DNA of 15,435 nucleotides from CAMBDR01 sp046597185 (GCA_046597185.1 JBKJLF010000281.1:1-15435), one strand, 5' to 3'; positions 1 through 6,549 are shown, counted from the stretch's first letter. Notes: generated by a model from the letters alone, not told the origin. Made by a program: numbers and translations.

Positions 1-939
1 TTCCATAATTTCAGCTATTTTTTCATGCGTAATAGCAATGTCATGTAAGTTCCCACTTTGCGCGAAGAATGGCAGAATCTCGTTCTGCACGATACTCAGT
101 GCTTCATCAAGCTCGCGATGCATAATCAGGATCTCGACGATTTTTCCATTAATGATTGCAAGATTGCGCTCATCGTTGAGCTTTCTAAAAATAGGTATTG
201 CTTTGTTACGATATAGCCGTTGTGCTTCATCAAGCTCCCCTAGCCCGGTATAAATTTCAGCCATTTCGATAATCAACAAGCCGGTCAGTTTCAATTGTTG
301 TTCATCCTGCGCCGGGTGTTGCTGTAGATATTGTTCAATCTCCCGCAAGCGCAAGGTACGTTGTGCGAGGCTACGGTTATCAATTGATTCGGTAAATGGC
401 ACCATCATTTCAGCCATGTTGGTGTCTGTGCGCGGTGTCGTGCAAAAATCCTGTACCGCAGCCCGCCAAGACCACAAATCCGGCGCAGTTACGGCCAAGC
501 TTTTTAACGTGGCTGGCCTTAGCCAGCAAATGACTGGCACCGCCACATCGGCAGCAAACCCTTCGCGCCGCACATTCCAGGAACGTAAGCGTGCTTCAGC
601 CCGCTTAGGTTCCACGCTGGTATCGAGCCATGCATCAAGATCGAACAATTGCACCACATCGGCTGTCTGCGCCACTTGGCAAATCGCTTGCTCCAGGCTT
701 GGCCAGTCCGGGTGCGCATTTTCAGACACCACCAGCGTGGCATTGCGCGGTATCAGCTTGTTAATCGCATCGGCAACCCTTCGTCTGTCATCGGTATGCT
801 CATATTTCAGCAAAAACAATCCCCAGCGTTTTTCATGCGCTGCAAGTGCGCGTGCAAGCCTGCGAAATTCATCAAACTGCTTTGGGCTTAAACCTGTTGC
901 AGCTTGATTGACCAGTAATTCATGTTCCATTGGATTCAT
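1..939 (-). CDS. TPR-repeat protein with degenerate STAND/ATPase-like N-terminus (3' end outside window)
   Basis: The frame is open for 313 codons from the ATG at 939 to the window edge, so the C-terminus is missing. Residues about 20-165 resemble the ATPase-like module that precedes TPRs in a family of bacterial proteins. Seen are a beta-strand-like WGLFLLKY segment, VVQLFDLDAW, then PVICWL followed by APDLWSWRAAVQDF. There is no GxxxxGKS/T motif, so this module is probably not an active NTPase. From about residue 215 the chain becomes roughly 40-residue helical repeats of the GELDEAQRLY / RELDEALSIV type, typical of TPR (MalT or kinesin-light-chain style) arrays used for binding. The start codon overlaps the stop of the upstream ATPase gene as ATGA (936-939), and no Shine-Dalgarno stands out, which suggests translational coupling and a joint role. 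I infer a sensor or scaffold partner of that ATPase. The exact family name is not certain. Confidence 0.85.
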   Translation of the reverse strand, partial: MNPMEHELLVNQAATGLSPKQFDEFRRLARALAAHEKRWGLFLLKYEHTDDRRRVADAINKLIPRNATLVVSENAHPDWPSLEQAICQVAQTADVVQLFDLDAWLDTSVEPKRAEARLRSWNVRREGFAADVAVPVICWLRPATLKSLAVTAPDLWSWRAAVQDFCTTPRTDTNMAEMMVPFTESIDNRSLAQRTLRLREIEQYLQQHPAQDEQQLKLTGLLIIEMAEIYTGLGELDEAQRLYRNKAIPIFRKLNDERNLAIINGKIVEILIMHRELDEALSIVQNEILPFFAQSGNLHDIAITHEKIAEIME

Positions 940-2315
940 GGCGTGGCCGCTCGGGCTTGTTCTGCTTTTTTGTAGCCGTATAATAGTTTTACCACTGGGT
1001 GTGGTTGCCGCCACGTGCCATTGTTATATTCGAGCAGGGCACCACGTTCCACCAATTTGGTAATGATTGCGCCACGCCCTTTATTGTCTGGGCGAAAGGC
1101 TGCTTCAACCAGCACGGGGTATTGCTCTTCTTCCAACCAGTCGCGGTAATCGGCAGCCAGCTTCTGCGCTGCCGCATCAATCACGGCACGCGTTACTGGC
1201 GTTTCATCCGCTTCCACGCAGACATACGAGAGTAGTCGCAAAGCGTCACGCAAATGGCCGCCAGAATAATCGATCAAGGCGTCAACAGTGGCGATATCGT
1301 CGAACAAGCTGTAGTGCGCACGCTTGAACACGATTTGGCGCATGGCTTTATAGGCTTCAGGTCTGGCAACATTACTGTCAAGATCGTGTAGCTTGATCAT
1401 CGGCAAAACCAGGCTGTCAAAGTTGTCCAAGCGTTCGCCGCTCGATTTTAAAGCCATCGGCGCAGTGTACACGACCACGCAGGCAGCTTGAGTCAATTGG
1501 TTGGCTTCATCCACAAAAAACTTTTTCCAATCATCAAGCCGAAAGCGATCTGGGCCATCGATCACGATCAGCAACTGTCGCCCTTGGTTGGCGGCTTGCA
1601 CGCTCGTCACGGCAGCCACAAAAAGTTGATTTAGCGCAGCAATGAATTTGCCGTAGGTGTTGCGCACCACGGTGCGCAAGGTTTCGCGATGGGTGCTGCC
1701 AGTTTTGATGGCAGCAGTAAAATTGGCAAATACTCTGCTCAAAAAGGGAATGCCCGCACCGACTTCAGCACCAGCTTTGATTTCGGCAGAAAAATCTTTG
1801 ATTTGTTCGACACTCAATACTTGCTCGGTAAACCAGCTTTCCAAACCCTTTAGTACAATGGGTTCGATGTTTATTTTGTCGCGCCCAAGTTGTTCCGTTA
1901 ATTTCTGCGCCACCGCCAACCAAACATCGCAGTAGTTGACGTTATTGGGGTCGAGCAAGGCTAATAAATTGACATTGACCACCCAATAGCGCTGCGGATC
2001 ATGCAAAACCCGGCTTAGCCGCGCCAATTCGGTACTTTTGCCACAGCCGATGTGCCCAAAAAACAGCACATGCTTGCCATTTTTGGGTGCCTTAAAATTG
2101 CCACTGCTTTTGTCGTAGCCAAAAGTTCGGAAAAAATGGTTTTCGAAACGATCCGCACGAGCTTTGGCTGTTTCAACATAACGCGGGTCATCCACTGCCA
2201 GCGAGTCTTGAAAACCAATAATACTATTGACCCCCATTAAGGTTTTCGGCGCATTTTCCAGCGTGGCAAGCAGTTCTGGCGTTGCATCAGGAAACAGGGC
2301 GTTGATATTAATCAT
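936..2315 (-). CDS. AAA/STAND-type P-loop ATPase
   Basis: The product is 459 residues. Walker A is GHIGCGKST at residues 87-95, and Walker B is LLIVID ending at D253, followed by GPDRF. The first 80 residues contain a helical lead-in (KARADRFENHFF). Residues about 165-205 hold a small G/A-rich linker (KAGAEVGAGIP), and the C-terminal 60-70 residues look like a winged-helix domain (ITKLVERGALLEYNNGTW). This layout fits ORC/STAND-like ATPases used as regulated switches. No nuclease, protease or membrane domain is visible. It overlaps the next gene by 4 nt, so the two are probably made together. It lies 168 nt after the beta-helix/TPR gene. A TACAAT hexamer (plus-strand attgta, 2381-2386) lies 66 nt before the start but lacks a good -35, so an own promoter is only possible. 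The ATG at 2315 has no clear Shine-Dalgarno; an alternative Met is at residue 27. Confidence 0.87.
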   Translation of the reverse strand: MININALFPDATPELLATLENAPKTLMGVNSIIGFQDSLAVDDPRYVETAKARADRFENHFFRTFGYDKSSGNFKAPKNGKHVLFFGHIGCGKSTELARLSRVLHDPQRYWVVNVNLLALLDPNNVNYCDVWLAVAQKLTEQLGRDKINIEPIVLKGLESWFTEQVLSVEQIKDFSAEIKAGAEVGAGIPFLSRVFANFTAAIKTGSTHRETLRTVVRNTYGKFIAALNQLFVAAVTSVQAANQGRQLLIVIDGPDRFRLDDWKKFFVDEANQLTQAACVVVYTAPMALKSSGERLDNFDSLVLPMIKLHDLDSNVARPEAYKAMRQIVFKRAHYSLFDDIATVDALIDYSGGHLRDALRLLSYVCVEADETPVTRAVIDAAAQKLAADYRDWLEEEQYPVLVEAAFRPDNKGRGAIITKLVERGALLEYNNGTWRQPHPVVKLLYGYKKAEQARAATP

Positions 2316-2483
2316 GATGATGTGCGCTTGTAAATGATATGGACAGATTTTGGGGATGGTTAGTGTGAAGACGTAGCGCTATTGTAACGCTTCCAAAAGC
2401 CAATTGGCCTGTTTCCGCGTTTCATCCACTATGTCAACCCTCATCCCCGGCGCAAAATGGCATCAATACCGCTGCCACAATGC

Positions 2484-3791
2484 TCAATCCCAATTCACCC
2501 GCGTCATCTCACCCGTCAAAAAGTCAGTGCAATCGGCCTCGTCGTACGAAACCATAAATTCCTTGGCCAGTTCCTGTGCTTTTTGGTGATATTTTTCCGC
2601 CAGCGTCTGCTCGCCCTGGCGGTAGTGCAGCAGGCCTTTGAGCCAATTTGCCGTGGCGTGATTGGTATTGAGTGCCAGTGCCCGGTTCAAATCCAGCATC
2701 GCCTCTGTGGTTTTCCCCAACAAATAAAGCGCTTCCGCCCGGAACCGATAAGCATTGGCGCGTGAATCTTCGCGTTCGGCGTGGTTGTGTTGCAAGGAGG
2801 CGGTAGCCAAATCGAAAGCCTTTTCCAAATGACGGCAACGCAGCGCAGATTTTGCGCCATAGTCGGCTGCGTAATTGACCAAACCGGTTTGCCCTGTCGG
2901 AAAGCGCACAACCGCCGCTTCATAGTGGGTGAGTGCTTGCTCAAACGCATTCGCCGCGCGCAACGCTTCCCCCATGCCAAACCAGGGCAGGTAATATGCG
3001 GGGAACGATTGAGCCGCTTTTTTGAATTGCAACCAGGCCCCATGATAGTTTTTTTGCGCCAACAGTTTTTCGGCTTGCCTTTGCTGACGAATACTTTCAA
3101 CCGTGAACCCATCGAGAAAAATACTTTGCCCGGCATATAGTGCGGCGGCGATTTTGGAAATATCCCAGCTTGCACTATCATGCTCAATATCACCGATAAC
3201 ACCCAGTAGTTCCGGCTTTAATACATACACTTCTTGATGCTGGGCAAACACCAGATTGGGCAAGCCGGGTTGATTGCCACAGCCATCTTCGCCTTGCATA
3301 AAAATAATGGTTTCAGGTGACAGCGTCAGGTCACTAATGTCGTAAAACCAGGAAAATAGCAAGGGTGTCTGAATTCGCAGTGCCGGCGGGTGCAGCATCG
3401 CGCCATGGTTATCTGCTGCCAGCGAAACAAAATGCTGCACATGGACGGTGCCATCGATTTGTAAAATCGAGTCATCCAGATACATGGTCTCGCAATACAA
3501 ATCGCCCTGAACATACAGCAAATTAATCGGGCAATGTTCGGTTTGCAAATTGCCTCGAATCACCACCTTGGTATGGTGCTCATGCTTATCCGACCATAGC
3601 GCACTAAACTGCTCTTGCGAAATGTGGATGTCGCCATCAATAACAATCACGAAATGATGCCGATGTTCTTCGCAAAATGCTTCGGCATCGTTGATTTGTT
3701 GGATTACCTGGGGAAAACGGGTGGCAAATTCGTGCATGCTGATGGGCTGATAGTCAGACCACGCATGCAAAGATTGAAAGTTTGGCGTCAT
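2484..3791 (-). CDS. beta-helix-like plus TPR protein
   Basis: The product is 435 residues in two halves. Residues about 45-160 alternate short strands and turns with a repeated hydrophobic pattern (VVIRGNL, LLYVQGDLYC, ILQIDGTVHVQ), suggesting a short right-handed beta-helix as in bactofilin-like or polymorphic-toxin-immunity-like proteins. Residues about 235-415 form TPR-like helix pairs: AEKLLAQKNYHGAWLQFKKA, EALRAANAFEQALTHYEAAV, AEALYLLGKTTEAMLDLNRA and KGLLHYRQGEQTLAEKYHQK. There is no signal peptide and no catalytic motif that I recognise, so it probably acts in the cytoplasm as a binding protein. The ATG is preceded by AAAGGG at about 10 nt. It starts 34 nt after the HTH regulator gene and is likely co-transcribed with it. 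The molecular function is unknown. An immunity or adaptor role is only a guess from the fold. Confidence 0.85.
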   Translation of the reverse strand: MTPNFQSLHAWSDYQPISMHEFATRFPQVIQQINDAEAFCEEHRHHFVIVIDGDIHISQEQFSALWSDKHEHHTKVVIRGNLQTEHCPINLLYVQGDLYCETMYLDDSILQIDGTVHVQHFVSLAADNHGAMLHPPALRIQTPLLFSWFYDISDLTLSPETIIFMQGEDGCGNQPGLPNLVFAQHQEVYVLKPELLGVIGDIEHDSASWDISKIAAALYAGQSIFLDGFTVESIRQQRQAEKLLAQKNYHGAWLQFKKAAQSFPAYYLPWFGMGEALRAANAFEQALTHYEAAVVRFPTGQTGLVNYAADYGAKSALRCRHLEKAFDLATASLQHNHAEREDSRANAYRFRAEALYLLGKTTEAMLDLNRALALNTNHATANWLKGLLHYRQGEQTLAEKYHQKAQELAKEFMVSYDEADCTDFLTGEMTRVNWD

Positions 3792-3825
3792 GGAAGAACA
3801 TCCCTTTAGAACTTTAGAAAATCAG

Positions 3826-4149
3826 TCAGTCTGTGCCCTGGTTGGTGCCGTCTAAAATTTCCACTTTAAACAGATCGCTAATCTGACATGCAAAGATGTC
3901 GATAAAGGCGGCAATGAATTCTACCTTCCAATGATCGGCGCGGTTATCAACAATGCGTAATAATTGCGAATGCGATACAGGAACCTGCTTTGCGATGAGC
4001 AAACGATGCAGCGCTGCAACAGATCGGATGCCATTTTCGGCCATCAGCTCGTTGATGCGTAGTCGTACTTTGCGCACTCTGGTTTGAGTCTTTGGGGGGG
4101 CTTGGGCTGAATGGGGGCCAGATTCGCTGGCATGGGCATTGGTTGGCAT
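3826..4149 (-). CDS. XRE/Cro-type helix-turn-helix regulator
   Basis: The product is 107 residues from the ATG at 4149. Residues about 1-25 are a polar, Pro-rich tail. The rest is a Cro/C1-type HTH domain of the short kind: VRLRINELMAENGIRSVAAL, then HSQLLRIVDNRADHWKVEFI as the recognition region, then FIDIFACQISDLFKVE. The family binds DNA as a dimer and often represses its own operon. I prefer this start to an upstream in-frame ATG at 4161 because GAGG lies 6 nt before the 4149 ATG, while the upstream one has no ribosome binding site. It is the first gene of the minus-strand cassette, so it may control the beta-helix/TPR gene and possibly the ATPase pair. No operator could be assigned with confidence. 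Confidence 0.88.
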   Translation of the reverse strand: MPTNAHASESGPHSAQAPPKTQTRVRKVRLRINELMAENGIRSVAALHRLLIAKQVPVSHSQLLRIVDNRADHWKVEFIAAFIDIFACQISDLFKVEILDGTNQGTD

Positions 4150-4251
4150 ATCGAACCTCATTTCGAACAGCCGCCATCATACACGAAACGACAATTTTCT
4201 TCATTCGTTGTAAATTAACGCCATAAAATGCAAAAAATCGTCATCTGATGC

Positions 4252-4280
4252 TTGTTTTTATTTTTTTGTTGTGGCATAGT
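4252..4280 (+). promoter_or_regulatory. possible sigma70 promoter for the small ORF at 4327
   Basis: TTGTTT (4252-4257) and CATAGT (4275-4280) are separated by 17 nt inside a T-rich tract and lie 47 nt before the GTG start at 4327. The match to consensus is only moderate at both boxes. The tract also separates this ORF from the divergent HTH gene. Confidence 0.3.
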
Positions 4281-4326
4281 TCGTCTCAGTCGCAAACAAA
4301 TTCAAATAATTTTTTTAGGAATCATC

Positions 4327-4533
4327 GTGAAAACAGCATTGCTCCAACAACTGATCCAAGGCTTGCGCAAGGTAGTACGCGCTTTGGCATCGGTGTGCAA
4401 TGTGCTCACAACCCCGCATTATTACCCCAGCCTGCAAAGCCAGCCGCTAAGTCTGCTCAGCCAGCAACATAGCCACCCGGCACCCAGCCAACATCGCATT
4501 CGAGGGCATCGCCCCACACTTGCCAGCGCGTAG
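4327..4533 (+). CDS. small unrecognised protein, 68 aa, GTG start
   Basis: The reading frame starts at GTG 4327, preceded by AGGA with about 7 nt spacing, and ends at a TAG about 26 nt before a strong intrinsic terminator. The product begins MKTALLQQLIQGLRKVVRAL, a short basic amphipathic helix, and continues with a Gln/Ser/Pro/His-rich tail (SLLSQQHSHPAPSQH). No family is recognised and there is no convincing membrane segment. The ribosome binding site, upstream promoter-like boxes and downstream terminator support a real short transcript. It could instead be a non-coding RNA with a chance frame. Confidence 0.45.
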   Translation: MKTALLQQLIQGLRKVVRALASVCNVLTTPHYYPSLQSQPLSLLSQQHSHPAPSQHRIRGHRPTLASA

Positions 4534-4559
4534 TCAGCGCCAAGCAGTGCCAGCTTAAC

Positions 4560-4597
4560 AAGCCCGAATGCCTTAACCGCTTCGGGCTTTTTGCTTT
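4560..4597 (+). terminator. Rho-independent terminator
   Basis: A 9-bp stem AAGCCCGAA (4560-4568) pairs with TTCGGGCTT (4581-4589), with a 12-nt loop, followed by a T-rich tail TTTTGCTTTT. It ends the transcript of the small ORF and insulates the following tRNA cluster. Confidence 0.8.
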
Positions 4598-4680
4598 TCC
4601 ATAATTAATTTTTGTAATGAAACCCGCTGCAAGGCGGTCGTGCCGGAAATCGCCGGAACCACACGGGAGTACTGAAAAAT

Positions 4681-4757
4681 CGGAGTGTGGCGCAGCCTGG
4701 TAGCGCAACTGCTTTGGGAGCAGAAGGTCCAAGGTTCAAATCCTTGCACTCCGACCA
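4681..4757 (+). tRNA. tRNA-Pro(UGG)
   Basis: A 77-nt cloverleaf: acceptor CGGAGTG / CACTCCG, D-stem GCGC/GCGC with a GG-containing loop, anticodon loop TTTGGGA (anticodon TGG), T-arm CAAGG TTCAAAT CCTTG, and encoded ACCA. The 27:43 pair is an A-A mismatch; the other four anticodon-stem pairs are good. It is the first gene of a tRNA cluster. Confidence 0.95.
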
Positions 4758-4789
4758 AGTTTATTCAAAATAAGAAAAATAGGAATTAT

Positions 4790-5026
4790 ATGTATTTGGT
4801 GTATTGGACAGAAGTCCAAAAGGATGTTTTTGTAGCAAAATTCCAGGATTTTCCTGCCGATCAAATGGCCGAGGCTTTGAAGTACGCCGAATCGCTACGC
4901 GCCAGACGGCGTGCCGGTGCAGCGATTTGCCATATCACCATTTCGGCGGAAAACCCGGATTCAGTCGGGCAAGCGGGCGTCGTAGAGACCGATTCCAGTT
5001 ATTCATGGAAGAAGCGACGAATTTAG
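4790..5026 (+). CDS. small uncharacterised protein within the tRNA cluster, 78 aa
   Basis: The start at ATG 4790 is preceded by AGGAA. The product begins MYLVYWTEVQKDVFVAKFQD, has a helical middle (MAEALKYAESLRARRRAG), then a strand-like AICHITISAENPDSV and a basic end SYSWKKRRI. The alternating strand-helix-strand pattern and the sensible start make it look like a small folded soluble protein. I recall similar short proteins next to tRNA-Pro in other betaproteobacteria, but I cannot name a family. It lies 32 nt after tRNA-Pro and 20 nt before tRNA-Gln, so it is probably transcribed with the tRNAs and released by tRNA processing. Function unknown. Confidence 0.8.
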   Translation: MYLVYWTEVQKDVFVAKFQDFPADQMAEALKYAESLRARRRAGAAICHITISAENPDSVGQAGVVETDSSYSWKKRRI

Positions 5027-5046
5027 TCGTAAGTAGTGAAGTACGA

Positions 5047-5123
5047 AGGGGGTTCGCCTAGTTGCTCCAAGGCACCGGGTTTTGATCCCGGCATCCAAGG
5101 TTCGAATCCTTGACCCCCTGCCA
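5047..5123 (+). tRNA. tRNA-Gln(UUG)
   Basis: Acceptor AGGGGGT / ACCCCCT, D-stem GCCT/AGGC, anticodon stem CCGGG/CCCGG with loop TTTTGAT (anticodon TTG), T-arm CAAGG TTCGAAT CCTTG, and encoded GCCA. All stems pair. The D-loop reads AGTTGCTCCA, so the normally invariant G19 appears to be C, which would break the G19-C56 tertiary contact. Confidence 0.92.
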
Positions 5124-5152
5124 ACCATGTTTTGAAGGCGAGAGTTTTTTGG

Positions 5153-5228
5153 GGTGGGCATAGCTCAACGGTCAGAGTCGCGGATTGTGATTCCGCTCAT
5201 CCCGGTTCGATTCCGGGTGTCCACCCCA
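5153..5228 (+). tRNA. tRNA-His(GUG)
   Basis: Encoded G-1, acceptor GTGGGCA / TGTCCAC, discriminator C73 and CCA, all hallmarks of tRNA-His. Anticodon stem GCGGA/TCCGC holds TTGTGAT (anticodon GTG), and the T-arm is CCCGG TTCGATT CCGGG. It sits 29 nt after tRNA-Gln. Confidence 0.95.
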
Positions 5229-5243
5229 AAAAACTTTCTTGAC

Positions 5244-5326
5244 GCGCAAATGGTGAAACAGGTAGACACGCCAGTCTTAGAAACTGGTACTTCGGTGTGA
5301 AAGTTCGAATACGGGTGCATTAACCA
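5244..5326 (+). tRNA. tRNA-Leu(UAG), apparently degenerate in its 3' half
   Basis: The 5' part is a normal class II leucine tRNA: TGGTG D-stem region, a GG-containing D-loop, and anticodon stem CCAGT/ACTGG with loop CTTAGAA (anticodon TAG). The variable-arm hairpin is ACTTCGGT. A T-loop-like TTCGAAT follows, but its flanks GAAAG and ACGGG cannot form a T-stem. The 3' TGCATTA does not pair with the 5' GCGCAAA. ACCA is still present at 5323-5326. I read it as a decaying pseudo-tRNA at the end of the cluster rather than a working gene. Confidence 0.65.
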
Positions 5327-5467
5327 AAGATTAATTTATGTTATCCAAAGAAAAAGTTAAATTCGCAAGAGGAATACTTTGTGCGTTGCAGCAACAAAAT
5401 GGCTAAAAACTGCAAAAAAAATTGGACGAAGTGCGATTCACGCTATACACTGAGGAATGAAGTCACA

Positions 5468-5522
5468 CAAGCCGGACTTAGCGCAATGCAACATTGCAAT
5501 TCGTTAACTCGAATCAGGCTTG
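5468..5522 (+). other. possible three-way-junction RNA structure between tRNA cluster and HD gene
   Basis: CAAGCC (5468-5473) can pair with GGCTTG (5517-5522) and encloses two hairpins: GCAATG/CATTGC (5483-5488 with 5492-5497) and ATTCG/CGAAT (5499-5503 with 5510-5514). An alternative AAGTC/GACTT pairing overlaps the 5' side. No gene was recognised in 5327-5606 apart from a 22-codon frame at 5338-5406. Confidence 0.3.
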
Positions 5523-5547
5523 GGTGCTTTGCTGAAGGACTGGCATA

Positions 5548-5573
5548 TCTGGCAAATTAGTCTGGCAAATTAA
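5548..5573 (+). repeat. 13-bp tandem direct repeat
   Basis: TCTGGCAAATTAG is followed immediately by TCTGGCAAATTAA, a near-perfect duplication in the leader of the HD-hydrolase gene. It may be replication slippage or a paired binding site. Confidence 0.6.
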
Positions 5574-5606
5574 TCGTCTCGACTGGCGTAAAAGGGGTTA
5601 CCTGAC

Positions 5607-6092
5607 ATGATTGAAAAAGCACTGGAATTTGCCCTTAAATGGCATGGCGATCAGAAATATGGCGAACATCCTTATGTCTACCATTTGCACCAGGTGGCGC
5701 AACTGTTGACGGGTTATGGTGAAGTTGCGCAAACCATTGCCTACCTGCATGACGTGGTGGAAGATACCGAAGCGAGCATCGATCAATTGCAAGATGAATT
5801 TGGCCCACTGGTGGCCTCCTGTGTTTCGATTCTGACGGACGAACCGGGTGCCACCCGACAGGAAAGAAAATCCAAAACCTACCAGAAAATGGCGCAAGTT
5901 GAAGGTGAGCTGGAGTTAGCCCTGATCGTCAAAGCCGCAGACCGCCTCGCCAATATGAAATCCTGCATCCGCAATAACTACCACCCCCTGCTTGAAACCT
6001 ACCGCCAGGAATTCCCCACCTTCCACGCCAGCGCCTACCGCCCGCAAATGTGTGACGATATCTGGACAGAAATGCAAAGTTTGGTCAGTTAA
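5607..6092 (+). CDS. HD-domain hydrolase of the SpoT/MESH1 type
   Basis: The product is 161 residues, essentially a lone HD domain. The family's metal-binding motifs appear in order: H13 in KWHGDQ, PYVYH with H26, the HD pair H48-D49 in YLHDVVEDT, and D112 in KAADRLANMK. The T-D-E-P-G segment at 77-81 and the following basic RQERKSK match the RelA/SpoT-type hydrolase pattern. Related small proteins hydrolyse the 3'-diphosphate of (p)ppGpp. That role, or another nucleotide phosphohydrolase role, is inferred from the motifs. There is no synthetase, TGS or ACT domain. A GGGG-type ribosome binding site lies about 10 nt before the ATG. It is on the same strand as the SCP2 gene 93 nt downstream, but that gene has its own promoter. 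Confidence 0.87.
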   Translation: MIEKALEFALKWHGDQKYGEHPYVYHLHQVAQLLTGYGEVAQTIAYLHDVVEDTEASIDQLQDEFGPLVASCVSILTDEPGATRQERKSKTYQKMAQVEGELELALIVKAADRLANMKSCIRNNYHPLLETYRQEFPTFHASAYRPQMCDDIWTEMQSLVS

Positions 6093-6124
6093 ATCCAAAA
6101 TTCAAGAAAAATTCAATCAAGCGC

Positions 6125-6153
6125 TTGATTTTGTTTTCGATTTGTCGTATGCT
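6125..6153 (+). promoter_or_regulatory. sigma70-like promoter with overlapping palindrome for the SCP2 gene
   Basis: TTGATT (6125-6130) and TATGCT (6148-6153) are spaced by 17 nt and lie 32 nt before the ATG. The -10 box is also one arm of the inverted repeat TATGCT-ACGC-AGCATA (6148-6163), which could be an operator or the base of a leader hairpin. Confidence 0.5.
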
Positions 6154-6185
6154 ACGCAGCATATCTTTTTCTTTCAGGAGCTGTC

Positions 6186-6518
6186 ATGCATATCACCGAA
6201 TTGATCAAACAAATGCCCGCCAATATGAATAGCGCTGCTGCTGGCGCTTTGCAAGCCACCATTCAATACCGCATTACCGAACCCATGCATCTGGTATTAA
6301 ATAATGGCGAATGCAGCGTTCATGAAGGCACGGCAGAAGCACCAACCCTCACGTTGATTATCAGCGACGATAATTTGAAAGCCATGTTAACGGGCGAATT
6401 GAACGGGATTTCTGCTTTTATGAGCGGCAAGTTAAAAGTGGAAGGCGATATGATGTTGGCGCAACGCTTGCCCAATATTTTTGATACCGCCAAAATGGCC
6501 AAGCTTTGCTACGCGTAA
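6186..6518 (+). CDS. SCP2 sterol-transfer-family lipid-binding protein
   Basis: The product is 110 residues with the SCP2 fold pattern: an amphipathic N-terminal helix, strands around ATIQYRI and MHLVLNNGECSVHEG, then the family hallmark LIISDDNLKAMLTGELNGIS followed by FMSGKLKVEGDMMLAQRLPN. Family members bind hydrophobic ligands such as fatty acyl chains or acyl-CoA. No enzyme partner is fused. CAGGAG lies 5 nt before the ATG. It converges with the next gene, 31 nt apart. The ligand cannot be told from the sequence. Confidence 0.92.
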   Translation: MHITELIKQMPANMNSAAAGALQATIQYRITEPMHLVLNNGECSVHEGTAEAPTLTLIISDDNLKAMLTGELNGISAFMSGKLKVEGDMMLAQRLPNIFDTAKMAKLCYA

Positions 6519-6549
6519 TCGGGTACAAAACCGCGCGCCATGCTCGTCA

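Noticed and set aside
416..907. Plus-strand 163-aa frame opposite the TPR gene
   Set aside because: It lies antisense to a longer frame with a recognisable TPR product and has no family features of its own.
4573..4758. Minus-strand frame reading MVGVQGFEPWTFCSQ over tRNA-Pro
   Set aside because: This is the well-known false protein produced by translating the antisense strand of a tRNA gene; the tRNA on the plus strand is certain.
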